Assembly (NCBI GenBank): GCA_016782865.1
Contig: JADHXR010000009.1
Coordinates: forward strand, 1 to 64,000
DNA from: Phycisphaerae bacterium
Lineage (GTDB): Bacteria; Planctomycetota; Phycisphaerae; Sedimentisphaerales; Anaerobacaceae
Direction of reading: 5' to 3'
Length of the DNA: 64,000 bases
This document shows positions 9,553 through 17,702 of this stretch, piece after piece; positions within the stretch are counted from its first letter, which is position 1, and every line of letters starts with the position of its first letter. A program made the translations under genes and the position numbers. Under the pieces are notes generated by a model that saw only the letters and a program-made list of their open reading frames with translations, did not search any database and was not told the DNA's origin.

Positions 9553-9840
9553 TTAAGTTTGTTCGTTTCTTCGCATACCATATTCAAGGGCATCGAATGT
9601 TTCATATAGGTTGCTAAGATCTTCTTCGAGTTCAGCGGACGTCGCGTGATTCGCTTCCGCTGCAAGCCAACCGGCAATGTCGTGGATTTCCTGGAAGGTC
9701 ATTTTGACTTTATGGATTCCTTCTCTTTGCGAATGCCTTGTTAAGGTTGCTTTTAGCTTGTCAAAAACTATGCAATGGTTAACGATCAATTCACATTCAT
9801 AGTCGTTGAGTTCTACTGTATATTTTGATTTACTATTCAT
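9553..9840 (-). CDS. Hypothetical protein, 95 residues
   Basis: A small acidic protein, probably helical, with no family that I recognise (MNSKSKYTVELNDYECELIVNHC...). The composition is protein-like, with a C-terminal Glu/Leu-rich helix (SAELEEDLSNLYETFDALEYG). No strong ribosome site is visible. It is separated from the zinc-ribbon gene by 143 bases and from repeat copy B by about 85. Confidence 0.5.
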   Translation of the reverse strand: MNSKSKYTVELNDYECELIVNHCIVFDKLKATLTRHSQREGIHKVKMTFQEIHDIAGWLAAEANHATSAELEEDLSNLYETFDALEYGMRRNEQT

Positions 9841-10276
9841 GCTATTCTCGATTAGGACCTTAACTCGCGGAAACAGGTTGTGTCAATCGGGCGCTTCCCC
9901 GGATGCTGGGCAACCCTGGGGGTCCTTAAAATAGAAGTTAAGCGACTTCTTTAAGCCAATCGTGACTACGTGCTAAAACACTCATGATTCCAATTCATTA
10001 AAAAGACATTGCAGCGATCGTTTCCATTCATAGTTACATGGCAAACCGCCTCTTCATCGGCTATACGCAATGATCGGACTATGACAGCAATTAAAAAACA
10101 ATCAGGGGCATCAGACAAGCTAAGGGCTGGCCCCTCATGTCCCGGTGACCGGGTTTTGCCGGGCATGCCAAACCAGCATCAAGCGCGAAAAGAATAGTCA
10201 TAGGTTGAATGACTTTCAACCCAGGAAGGGAGCGGCAAAACTCCGGTCGATGCGCTTGTTAGGTGCTGGCCCGCGC
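9841..10276. other. Intergenic region holding repeat copy B
   Basis: No gene seen. It contains the second repeat copy and, after it, about 130 bases with no recognisable feature before the end of the SIR2-family gene. Confidence 0.5.
9925..10142 (-). repeat. Repeat copy B: degenerate REP-associated transposase head
   Basis: Second direct copy of the ~220-base repeat. It differs from copy A by scattered substitutions and lacks the short segment gcattatcttataac just before the shared cccctcatgtcc end. The minus-strand reading is again LRIADEEAVCHVTMNGNDRCNV. Confidence 0.75.
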
Positions 10277-12343
10277 CTAGAAGTAGTAGTCGTTGTCGAC
10301 GTAGTCCTCTGGATCCGACATGCCGAGGGCCCGCATTGCCTCCACTGCTCGTCGTCTCGAAGCGGATGATGACTCCACGCCGAGTGCGTTGCGTTCGACG
10401 CGGTATTCGGCGACTCGGAGCCAAGCGATTCCTGGCTTTCGATCCATCAGTGCCTCGTCCAGTCGACGCACTTCGGCGAGGTGCATTTCCGCGGAACCGG
10501 TTTCGTCCAGGTCCGAACAGACGCAAGCCAAATACCAGGACTGTACGGCTACCTCCACGAGGTCCCCGCCTTGTTGCGCACCCGCAAGGGCCGATTGAAG
10601 GTGCCTCATCGCACTTCTGAGGTTTCGCTCCCGGTCGTCGGCAGGACTCGAAGCGGCCAACCTAGCGCAGGACCGGCCGAGCAATGAATCCTCCCAGTAC
10701 TCTCTGTTGCGCTTGGCCAATAGCGACTTGATGACGTCGGGTAGGTTCGCAGGGGTCATGTACCGCAGCTTTGCTTGATAGCTCGATTCACCCTCACCGT
10801 CGGCGCTCGAGTAGCGCTCCAACCAATCGCGGAGTTCATGATGTCGACGAGTCCAGAAAAACACCCACAGGAGACTGCGGAGAAGCGGCCGAAATACGAC
10901 CGAATCATCCGGAGTAGACTGCACGGCGGGCTCCGCGATCGTCACCCAATCTAGCCATTGCGCCTCCTGTTGGAAGTACTTAATGACCCGATGGAGACGT
11001 TGCGGATCGTCTCCTATCAGAACACTCCACCCTTGTGGATATCGCAGGACGGAAACCAGCGTGTTGTGGTACTCGCGAATAATGTCTTTGTGATGCGCCG
11101 TTAGATAGCGTGGCTTTTCGTCAACGGGGATGGTCTCGAGCCGGTACCGGAGCCAAGTGGCCACGCGCTTGTAGTCTTCTGGAGTGGGCTCGGGCTTGGG
11201 GGCTGCGCAGGTCAGCTTCCCACCTATTGCTTGCCCAAGAAGCCGGTAATGTGCCTTTGAGAAACGGAGGTCCTTCTCTGCGCAGAGCGTACTGAAGGCG
11301 TTGAGGTCCACGGGGTCCTCGAATGTGGCCAAGAGACGGGTAGCCTCTTCCAACTCCAGTGGAGGAGCGGAACTCGGCGCCGACGAAGATTTGAACTTGC
11401 CGGAGCGATGCAGTCTCTGGAGAACTAGCGAGGACACCGAACTGGCGGCGGAAGACGAGTCCACCTGATGGACGAGGCAATAGAGGCTCATCAGTAGATA
11501 CCCAAGTTCCTGAAAGTCATTGGCCTCGGAGACGCGAACCAACTGGACATTGTACTTACTGGCGTACACGTTCGCTTCGAGATCACAAGTCTCCTTTTCA
11601 CCAACGACTGCATACATGGTAGGACATCCACGATTATACAGATGATAGCGGTCCTCCAAGAATCGACGGAAATCCTTGTCGTGGAGAGAGAACCCCATGG
11701 CAAGAATGGTATACCTACCGAATAGTTGAGCCAAGAGCCGCGGATATCGCTCGTCGCGCATCAGCGCGTAGTAGTCCGAGGAGGTTACGACCAGATTGGA
11801 GGTGTGTTTTCGGACGCAGCCATGGAGCTTGAGCACGAAGCGTCGTGACGGCTCGGTTCGGAAGCTCGTGCTCGCAACGGCTTCATTGAAGTCGACGACG
11901 CGGGGTTCGTGGCGGTCGAACACCGACACATAGTCCTCTATGGCCGTGTCGTAGTTGGTTGTCCAGAATCCCTGAAACGGCAATGCTGCGAGTAATGCGT
12001 GGGTCAGCGAGACAGGTGGAGTGGGAGTCCAGCGGAAAATCTCGCGGATCCGTGTCGCGAAGACATCTGGTTGTGTGGACCGTAGAACCTCGGCGACCCA
12101 GTCGAGGTGGGAAGACTGGTCCACCCACCTCTCGGTCTGGTCACGGTTTCCCCAGGTACTAGCAACGATTGCGGCTTTGAGTTGCTGGATTAGCGCTGGC
12201 CAGGAGGGCATCCCGAGAGGGATGGACATGCCTGATCCGACTAGGGCGACCACTGCCCTGTCGCGGAGTCTTGAGAGTAGATCAAGGGGAACAGCGGCTT
12301 CTCGAGCGCGGTGTAGGCCTGAATCGATGGGGGTGGATGACAT
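10277..12343 (-). CDS. SIR2-family (SIR2_2) protein with helical C-terminal region, probable defence NADase
   Basis: A 688-residue protein. Residues 30-290 form a SIR2-like domain: GSGMS (36-40) for NAD binding, TTNYD (128-132) with the conserved Asn, KLHG (172-175) with the catalytic-type His, and GFSLHDKDF near 217. The CxxC zinc pairs of protein deacetylases are absent, as in the SIR2 domains of anti-phage proteins such as ThsA and DSR, which break down NAD. A Ser-rich linker (about 293-325) leads to a long region that looks alpha-helical and may hold TPR-like repeats, a possible sensor. No partner gene adjoins it; it lies alone between repeat copies B and C. Its base composition is visibly more GC-rich than the HD gene nearby. 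The NADase role is inferred from the family. Confidence 0.8.
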   Translation of the reverse strand: MSSTPIDSGLHRAREAAVPLDLLSRLRDRAVVALVGSGMSIPLGMPSWPALIQQLKAAIVASTWGNRDQTERWVDQSSHLDWVAEVLRSTQPDVFATRIREIFRWTPTPPVSLTHALLAALPFQGFWTTNYDTAIEDYVSVFDRHEPRVVDFNEAVASTSFRTEPSRRFVLKLHGCVRKHTSNLVVTSSDYYALMRDERYPRLLAQLFGRYTILAMGFSLHDKDFRRFLEDRYHLYNRGCPTMYAVVGEKETCDLEANVYASKYNVQLVRVSEANDFQELGYLLMSLYCLVHQVDSSSAASSVSSLVLQRLHRSGKFKSSSAPSSAPPLELEEATRLLATFEDPVDLNAFSTLCAEKDLRFSKAHYRLLGQAIGGKLTCAAPKPEPTPEDYKRVATWLRYRLETIPVDEKPRYLTAHHKDIIREYHNTLVSVLRYPQGWSVLIGDDPQRLHRVIKYFQQEAQWLDWVTIAEPAVQSTPDDSVVFRPLLRSLLWVFFWTRRHHELRDWLERYSSADGEGESSYQAKLRYMTPANLPDVIKSLLAKRNREYWEDSLLGRSCARLAASSPADDRERNLRSAMRHLQSALAGAQQGGDLVEVAVQSWYLACVCSDLDETGSAEMHLAEVRRLDEALMDRKPGIAWLRVAEYRVERNALGVESSSASRRRAVEAMRALGMSDPEDYVDNDYYF

Positions 12344-12382
12344 GTGGTGTATAGCCTCTTGGGGTGACCTTTGGGGTTACCC

Positions 12383-12605
12383 ATAAGATAGAAGTTAGGC
12401 GACTTCTTTAAGCCAATCGTGTAAGCGCTAATATACTCATGATTCCAATTCATTAAAGAGACATTGCAGCGATCGCTTCCATTCATAGTTACATGGCAAA
12501 CCGCCTCTTCATCGGCTATACGCAATGCTCGGACTATGACAGCAACTACAAAACAATCAGGGGCATCAGACAAGCATTATCTTATAACTCTGGCCCCTCA
12601 TGTCC
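12383..12605 (-). repeat. Repeat copy C: degenerate REP-associated transposase head
   Basis: Third direct copy, between the SIR2-family gene and the radical SAM gene. It is closest to copy A, including the gcattatcttataac segment. Minus-strand reading LRIADEEAVCHVTMNGSDRCNV. Confidence 0.75.
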
Positions 12606-12631
12606 CCCCGGACCTCAGTAAGTCCTTATCG

Positions 12632-13546
12632 CTACGTAGGGCATAGTTGCTTGGCTTCACTAAGTACCAAGCATTTGGCTTCTCTGTCGTGATGATCAAA
12701 AATGGATTTGACTTGAGCGGGCTGTAAGACGGAGCCCATTTTATGCCAAGCCAAAGCCTTAACGCCTGGGCATGGATAGATATCACCGCTGGTTGTAATA
12801 TGAAAAAAGGTTTTTCCGCCCAGGCAATTACCCTCTGCGTCAGAATGCGAACACCAGTTCGCCCCTGACAGCCCCGCAAGCTCAACTGCAATCCTGTGCT
12901 CCGAGGAAAGCTTCTTCGCTTTTGCAATGATGGCTTCTTCACACTCCCTGGAGACCTCCAGGCTGTCCCAGTTCAAAGCTGCACGGCCTTGCCTTGCAAG
13001 ACCTAGTACTCTAACCTTACGGACTCTGTGATCAGCAGCAAAACTAAAAACATCTCCCAAGTGTGCCGCGCTCTGCTTGTTCAAGACATAATTGAGATCG
13101 AGAACAAGGCCGGCCTCATTTATAGCCGTTATAGTCCTTTGTATGGTTGCGAAAGAATACTCTGGCCCAAAAAGATCTCTGCACATGTCTGGCGAAACTC
13201 CGTGCAGGCTCAGGCGTACAGATCTTAACCCACAGGAGGATAGATTGTTCCAGTATTCCTGCCCTGTCTCGACACTGCCGGATGTGCAAAGGATCATTTC
13301 ATCTGCCTTGGAATTCCATATCTCTATTATCTGTGCCAAGTCAGTGCGCAGTAATGGTTCCCCGCCGGATACAACAACTGTCATCATCTGCCTATACGAT
13401 TGCTTAGCGAACTGCATGAAATCCAAACAGGCGTTTGCGATATCGAATGGCATCTGTGCCATAATTGGATTTGCATTTGTAGAGCAAAAAGAGCAATTCA
13501 ACTTGCACTCATAGGTTACATCGACAGTAATTTCGGATTTAGTCAT
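12632..13546 (-). CDS. Radical SAM protein with SPASM-like C-terminal cysteines
   Basis: A 304-residue radical SAM enzyme. The CxxxCxxC cluster motif is CKLNCSFC (residues 14-21 from the chosen ATG), followed by VVSGGEPLLR (SAM-binding GGEP) and a TIM-barrel-like core. The C-terminus has GNCLGGKTFFHITTSGDIYPCPG and two later cysteines (AKCLV, QLCPT), resembling a SPASM or twitch domain that holds further Fe-S clusters. The ATG at 13546 overlaps the stop of the HD-domain gene by 8 bases, so the two are translationally linked; a TTG start 15 bases earlier is possible. The substrate is unknown. Viperin-like enzymes lack this cysteine-rich C-terminus, so it is unlikely to be a plain viperin. Its HD/thymidylate-synthase-like partner suggests a nucleotide substrate, though peptide modification remains possible. 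Confidence 0.85.
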   Translation of the reverse strand: MTKSEITVDVTYECKLNCSFCSTNANPIMAQMPFDIANACLDFMQFAKQSYRQMMTVVVSGGEPLLRTDLAQIIEIWNSKADEMILCTSGSVETGQEYWNNLSSCGLRSVRLSLHGVSPDMCRDLFGPEYSFATIQRTITAINEAGLVLDLNYVLNKQSAAHLGDVFSFAADHRVRKVRVLGLARQGRAALNWDSLEVSRECEEAIIAKAKKLSSEHRIAVELAGLSGANWCSHSDAEGNCLGGKTFFHITTSGDIYPCPGVKALAWHKMGSVLQPAQVKSIFDHHDREAKCLVLSEAKQLCPT

Positions 13547-15455
13547 TGTTCCAGGCCTCAAGCAATTTAATCACTCCCTGAACAGTTTTCTTTTTCTCAG
13601 TAATCATCTTACTGGGGATTGGAAGAGCAGGATGCTCCGAGATTTGCCTCAATGCTCCTTTCATCTCCCCAATCGCCTGCTTTAGGGGGGCACATTTTCC
13701 ATTTGGCAGACTCTTCTTGAGCGTAGAACACCACTTGTACTCCGTCTTAATAAACGTCCTAGATACAACTTCTCTTAGCATGCCCATCAATGCTTCTCTT
13801 TTCCCCATGTTTTCAATGTTCTGGCCAAAGTCGCCGATAGAGAGTTCATCCAGCCGGCAAATTTCAGGCATGTCGAACAATGTTGTATCCTTGTCAAAGT
13901 ACGCAAGGCTTGTGGTCATGATAATTCTACCGTGTTTTAATGAAAGCTTCGCTGCTATCTGTTCAACCAATTTCTTCAATTCAAAGTAGTTTACCAGAAA
14001 AAACGTGCTCATTTCCTGAGAACGGAGGAAAGCGAACGCCGACAATTTGTTATTTGCCTCTATTCGGAAGTGTATAGCAATTAATGCCGGCTGCACAATA
14101 CTCTCGTTGTGGAATGCATCATCCTTGTTGCTGTTGTCAATAATTGGATGGGCAATAACAACGTATGCACGGCGAGCATGTTTCTTGTCCTCACCAAGAA
14201 TTCTTTCGACAGACTTGAATTGTTCTCTCTTACCCGTCCATGTGTAGAAATTCTCGTTTCTCAGGTCATTCGGTATTTTGGGGTACATGTATTTGTGAAT
14301 ACGCTGCCCATGGGTGTAACCAAAATAGAAACGCTTTGCTGCATCGGGCCCATCGTCCAACCAGAATTTTGTATACTCCTTGATCTTGTCGAGGTTAAGC
14401 TCGTGGTTGTTTCTTACAGTAATCTTCTCGGCCTCATCTTGGTCGATGTTCCTAATCTCAACAAGCAATGGGCCGAAGTAGTGTTTGAATTGTGCCTGGC
14501 CTTTAACAAGCTTATTCTGAAAGGCTTCGACGATGCTTTCGTAGGCTTCGTAAAGAGTGTTTGTGGAAATCTGAAGGGGGCACTTTCTGTCTTTGAGATC
14601 AAGTGATAGACCACATCTGCCCAAATCCTCATTGGATAGGGTTGCACGACAACTTGGATTCTTCGCTTCCTTGGTAATCAGTATTTCTGAGGGAAGTCCG
14701 AAAGCCTGCAGAAGTAACTTATGCTTACTTAGGTCTTCGTTCGCAAGGTTTTTGGCCTTCTCAACTTGTTTGTTCTCTTCTCGTACAACCCATTGTATGT
14801 GATCTCGGCGTATGATAGTCTTCTTGATCTGTTCTCTTGCTTCTACTTTTGCTGGACGGTTTTCCTTCCGTACTGTGCCGGGGGCTCTCCCCCTGTCGGG
14901 ATCTGCATCAGAAATGTCAGCAACCCAGAAAAGCAGACAAAGAAAAATGTCACCAGGGCGGACCTGGTTTGCTCTAAAAGGTGAATGGAGTATAGCCGCA
15001 GAGTGGAATGCGATTATATTGCACATCAGCTTAACTCCATCAGTGCGCAGGCCAAAAAACTTCAGCGCGTCCGCCTGTTTCTGCTCTACATAGTGAGCAG
15101 ATCTAACACCATGGTCGCAATTTTGATCTGAGAAGAGCAAATTGCTTTTGCATAAGAGTTCTTCAATTTCTCTAATTATCGCAGGGTCGCTGGATTTAGA
15201 GATATCATGAAGTAAAGACGCATACAAGAGGACGAGGCGGTCTGATTGGGACAGCTTCCGGCCAGTTTTATCTGCTATTGCTTTGCAGTGCTGTACGACT
15301 CTGAAGGAATGATCGATGTCGTTGGCGTCGGTATTTGCCCTGAGAACATCAAAGGCGTAATTCAAGGGAGAATGCGCATCAGACAGGAGTGTCTCGCGCA
15401 TAGTACTTGACAATTTTCCAATTTGGTTTAACATGCTTCGCTTCGTTACAGCCAT
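13539..15455 (-). CDS. HD phosphohydrolase fused to a thymidylate-synthase-like domain
   Basis: A 638-residue protein. Residues 40-190 hold an HD domain with the expected metal ligands: His49, His83-Asp84 (LLHDISK), His115 or His121, His151 and Asp180/Asp183. Residues about 375-525 align by eye to thymidylate synthase: YFGYTHGQRI; a REQF...ILGEDKKHARRAYVV segment matching DQ...LK.DP.SRR; QPALIAIHFRI where ThyA has PC; LRSQE where ThyA has RS.D; an Asn at 489; SLAYF where ThyA has HxY. Arg429, Arg478, Ser479, Asn489 and Tyr519 are kept, but the catalytic Cys is Ala457 and the His is Leu517. This suggests a nucleotide-binding domain that cannot methylate by the normal route. The C-terminal 110 residues are unassigned. 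The stop overlaps the radical SAM start. The combination is not one I recognise as a named system. Confidence 0.75.
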   Translation of the reverse strand: MAVTKRSMLNQIGKLSSTMRETLLSDAHSPLNYAFDVLRANTDANDIDHSFRVVQHCKAIADKTGRKLSQSDRLVLLYASLLHDISKSSDPAIIREIEELLCKSNLLFSDQNCDHGVRSAHYVEQKQADALKFFGLRTDGVKLMCNIIAFHSAAILHSPFRANQVRPGDIFLCLLFWVADISDADPDRGRAPGTVRKENRPAKVEAREQIKKTIIRRDHIQWVVREENKQVEKAKNLANEDLSKHKLLLQAFGLPSEILITKEAKNPSCRATLSNEDLGRCGLSLDLKDRKCPLQISTNTLYEAYESIVEAFQNKLVKGQAQFKHYFGPLLVEIRNIDQDEAEKITVRNNHELNLDKIKEYTKFWLDDGPDAAKRFYFGYTHGQRIHKYMYPKIPNDLRNENFYTWTGKREQFKSVERILGEDKKHARRAYVVIAHPIIDNSNKDDAFHNESIVQPALIAIHFRIEANNKLSAFAFLRSQEMSTFFLVNYFELKKLVEQIAAKLSLKHGRIIMTTSLAYFDKDTTLFDMPEICRLDELSIGDFGQNIENMGKREALMGMLREVVSRTFIKTEYKWCSTLKKSLPNGKCAPLKQAIGEMKGALRQISEHPALPIPSKMITEKKKTVQGVIKLLEAWNND

Positions 15456-16707
15456 TTCAGATTTCCCCTAAAATGGTGGATATCTTGCCTGTCAAGTCGA
15501 ATCAAAAGGATCGGTCCTTTCATCCCAGCGCCATAGTAATGTCACTTGATATGATACTTAAATACGAGGACTCCTCATGCCCCAAGGTTCCTTGCACTCG
15601 CTCGTTAGCATATATCATCCGGGATTTCCCATGTACAGTTCACTAAAACATTCATGCACGCTTGAAGCGGCGTAGTGTCAAAATCTCATTGAGATTGTAA
15701 GCAATTCTCTGGCCGCCCCAACGAGTTGTCTCGCAAAAAACGCCAAAAAGTTGAACACTTATGTTGAGAAGCTACCTTTTTGCCATCGTCGTCTTCCTTT
15801 CATGTTGGTGCAAATGACACCTACGTCGTGGCCCTTGTCTTTAGCAGTGAGGTGAGAACTGTTTACCGCCGACAGCCTTATCAAGGGTGAAGAATCTTGC
15901 TACTACCGTGATACTATCGACCGGATTTGAAGGTCCATTAAGTAAGAAATGGAAAAGAGTCAGGCTCATGTCCGGGAGGGCTCCGCGGGGTCAGGGGAGG
16001 GCTCCGCGGGGTCAGACCTGTCCTTATTCCTTTGGTGCTAGAATACCTTCGATTTCTGATTAAAGTTGCTCAAACTGCTTATCTGTCTGAAGCAATTCAT
16101 GAAGCTGCTTTTAGTCTCTTACATTAATCCGCGAAAATCTGCATCAATCCGTGGCCCTTGTAATTGATTATTGACTATTGATTATTGTCCTCGCTTTTGC
16201 AGCGATCTTCAGGATTATTCTTGCTTTATCTTGTCTATCTTGTTCATCCCGTCCAAAAAATCTGTACTTAGACAGGATTATTTGGATTCAAAATCCGCCT
16301 TACTTTTCGCCCTTCACCTTTCACCATTCACAGTTCACCCTTCATCCTTTCGCGGCCTACGGCCGCGCAAACTCCGTCCCCGTGGGTAGCAGCAAAAAGC
16401 TCGTAGATTTCAGCTTTCAGCCCTCAGCTTTATTGAACAGATTCCCTATCCTTTAGCTGAACGCCGACGGCTGACACTTACTCAAAGGGTAGAATCCATG
16501 CACACCCTAAAGACAGTATATCTCGTTACTAAATTGTACTTCCCCGGGACCTGTAAATCCAACTGGCAATTATCCCAATTAATTTGTATAAGTCAAATCT
16601 CAAATTGTGGGATAGGAGAAAATTGGGCTCTCTTAAAGAATCTGTGGGCCACATCCGTGCTGTTTGAGTTACTATGCCAAAATGACCTGTTCCGCAGAGT
16701 TGAGAGA
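15456..16707. other. Long non-coding stretch with degenerate repeats
   Basis: About 1.25 kb with no supportable gene. It contains a 21-base tandem duplication (15974-16015), a ggtcagacctgtccttattcc string (16011-16031) related to the sequence at 45866-45990, and a segment near 16143-16200 that recurs inverted at about 38135-38180 (caagggccacggatt). A perfect GC-rich hairpin lies at about 16351-16367 (CGCGGCC, 3-base loop). It looks like a decayed spacer rich in repeat debris. Confidence 0.55.
15974..16015. repeat. Perfect 21-base tandem duplication
   Basis: Two identical 21-base units (15974-15994 and 15995-16015), each containing ggctccgcggggtcag. They lie directly before the ggtcagacc dispersed repeat. 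Confidence 0.85.
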
Positions 16708-17244
16708 TCACGGCGAATCTTTCTTTATAATCTCCTTCAGATCCGGATTGAGCAATTCCCATAGATGAGGATGGTTTTCCACCAAACGGGCAATGTCGCC
16801 AAGATCTTTGAGCTTTTTACTCTGTCTTCTATCCGTATCCATCCATGCTTTTGTCTTTCCATGCAAAGTGTCTTCCAGTGATGCGACCCGCATAAGAATG
16901 CCATGAATGTCTGCCGGAATTGAACGATCTGGAAACTCCTTGTAGAAGTCTTCCGTACTCAACTGAATACTGACTTTGGAATGACCACGAAAATTGACTG
17001 ACCATGGAAAACGTTCAGATCTGAATCCTGCTTCCTCCAGTAGTTTTACCGCAAGTTCTATCGATTCTGTTGCCACGACAAAATCAACATCTTGGGTCAC
17101 CATAGGTTCAACGGCCCAATGATTGACAGCCACGCCCCCGATAGCACACCATGCGATATCAGCTCGTTCGAGACAATCAACGAGCCGCATGACATCGTCT
17201 GTGCCACCTGCCGTCTGCCAGTCATAAAAGTGCTTTGGCGTCAT
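16708..17244 (-). CDS. Nucleotidyltransferase-fold protein, AbiEii/DUF6036-like
   Basis: A 178-residue protein with the pattern of minimal nucleotidyltransferases: AIGGVAVNHWAVEPMVTQDVDFVV, matching GG.A...........T.D(I/V)D with the two catalytic-type acids. The rest (LEEAGF, a VASLEDTLHGKTKAW segment with a conserved Lys, and DLGDIARLVENHP) fits the AbiEii/MNT-associated group. The ATG at 17244 has GGAG 7 bases upstream, better than the ATG four codons earlier, which overlaps that GGAG. No antitoxin such as AbiEi or HEPN is adjacent. It may be one half of a former toxin-antitoxin pair or a stand-alone enzyme; the role is inferred from the fold only. Confidence 0.7.
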   Translation of the reverse strand: MTPKHFYDWQTAGGTDDVMRLVDCLERADIAWCAIGGVAVNHWAVEPMVTQDVDFVVATESIELAVKLLEEAGFRSERFPWSVNFRGHSKVSIQLSTEDFYKEFPDRSIPADIHGILMRVASLEDTLHGKTKAWMDTDRRQSKKLKDLGDIARLVENHPHLWELLNPDLKEIIKKDSP

Positions 17245-17702
17245 ACTGTGCTCCATGTAAACATTCTTCTGCTGTCAATACCCGCTATCCTAACTTGAAT
17301 CCTATTCTTGACAACAGAAAACTGCTCAATTGCCGTTCATGTCGTGCAATGTCCTTAGCAGAGATGGCCCCAGGCCAACGATCCTTAATACCGTTGGATT
17401 CCCCCTTTAGGTTTCTTCTCTGACAAAATGCTGGATGAATCAGGGCAGACTAGTTACACTTCGACAAAAGGAAATCCCGGAATGATTCTCTTAGAGGGTG
17501 CTTCAAAAGTTGATCGTCGGCCCGAGCCCCCGCGGCGCTTGAGCGGAGAAGGGCTCGAGCGAAAAGCCCCAGGGCACGAAGGCCGAAGCAGGCGATGTTG
17601 GTTCTATCGTCGATGGAGGCCGACAAAGCCATGGGGCTTTGCAGCCGGGCGAAGCCAGAGCAACTTTTGAAACACCCTCTTACCAAACAGAGGGCAAGGA
17701 AA
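17245..17702. other. Intergenic region with MITE copy 1
   Basis: Divergent spacer between the nucleotidyltransferase gene and the beta-lactamase/DUF5060 gene. About 240 bases without a recognised feature are followed by the small inverted-repeat element, which ends only 23 bases before the ATG at 17703. The element therefore now forms the immediate leader of that gene. Confidence 0.6.
17494..17679. mobile_element. MITE-like element, copy 1 (186 bp)
   Basis: Begins gagggtgcttcaaaagttg and ends caacttttgaaacaccctc, 19-base terminal inverted repeats with one mismatch. It is flanked on both sides by TTA, a 3-base target duplication. The interior matches copy 2 at 37010-37168 almost throughout, apart from a segment of about 27 bases (17527-17553 region) missing in copy 2. 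It encodes nothing. Target duplications of TNA type and such ends are known for IS1031-like members of the IS5 family; assignment of the parent is inference. Confidence 0.85.

Noticed and set aside
10277-12343. SIR2-type protein deacetylase
   Set aside because: No zinc-binding CxxC pairs follow the KLHG motif, and the C-terminal extension and island setting fit defence-type SIR2 proteins.
8891-12605. Integron-like gene cassette array with attC sites
   Set aside because: The repeats are too long and too similar, show no paired core sites in the attC layout, all genes face one way without short spacers, and no integrase gene is present. The transposase-head reading explains them better.
12632-13546. 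Prokaryotic viperin
   Set aside because: The C-terminus has SPASM-like cysteines, no nucleotide kinase is adjacent, and the cluster motif context (YECKLNCSFC) is of the general SPASM type.
15974-16015. Start of a CRISPR array
   Set aside because: Only two units lying directly next to each other without spacers, so it is a simple tandem duplication.
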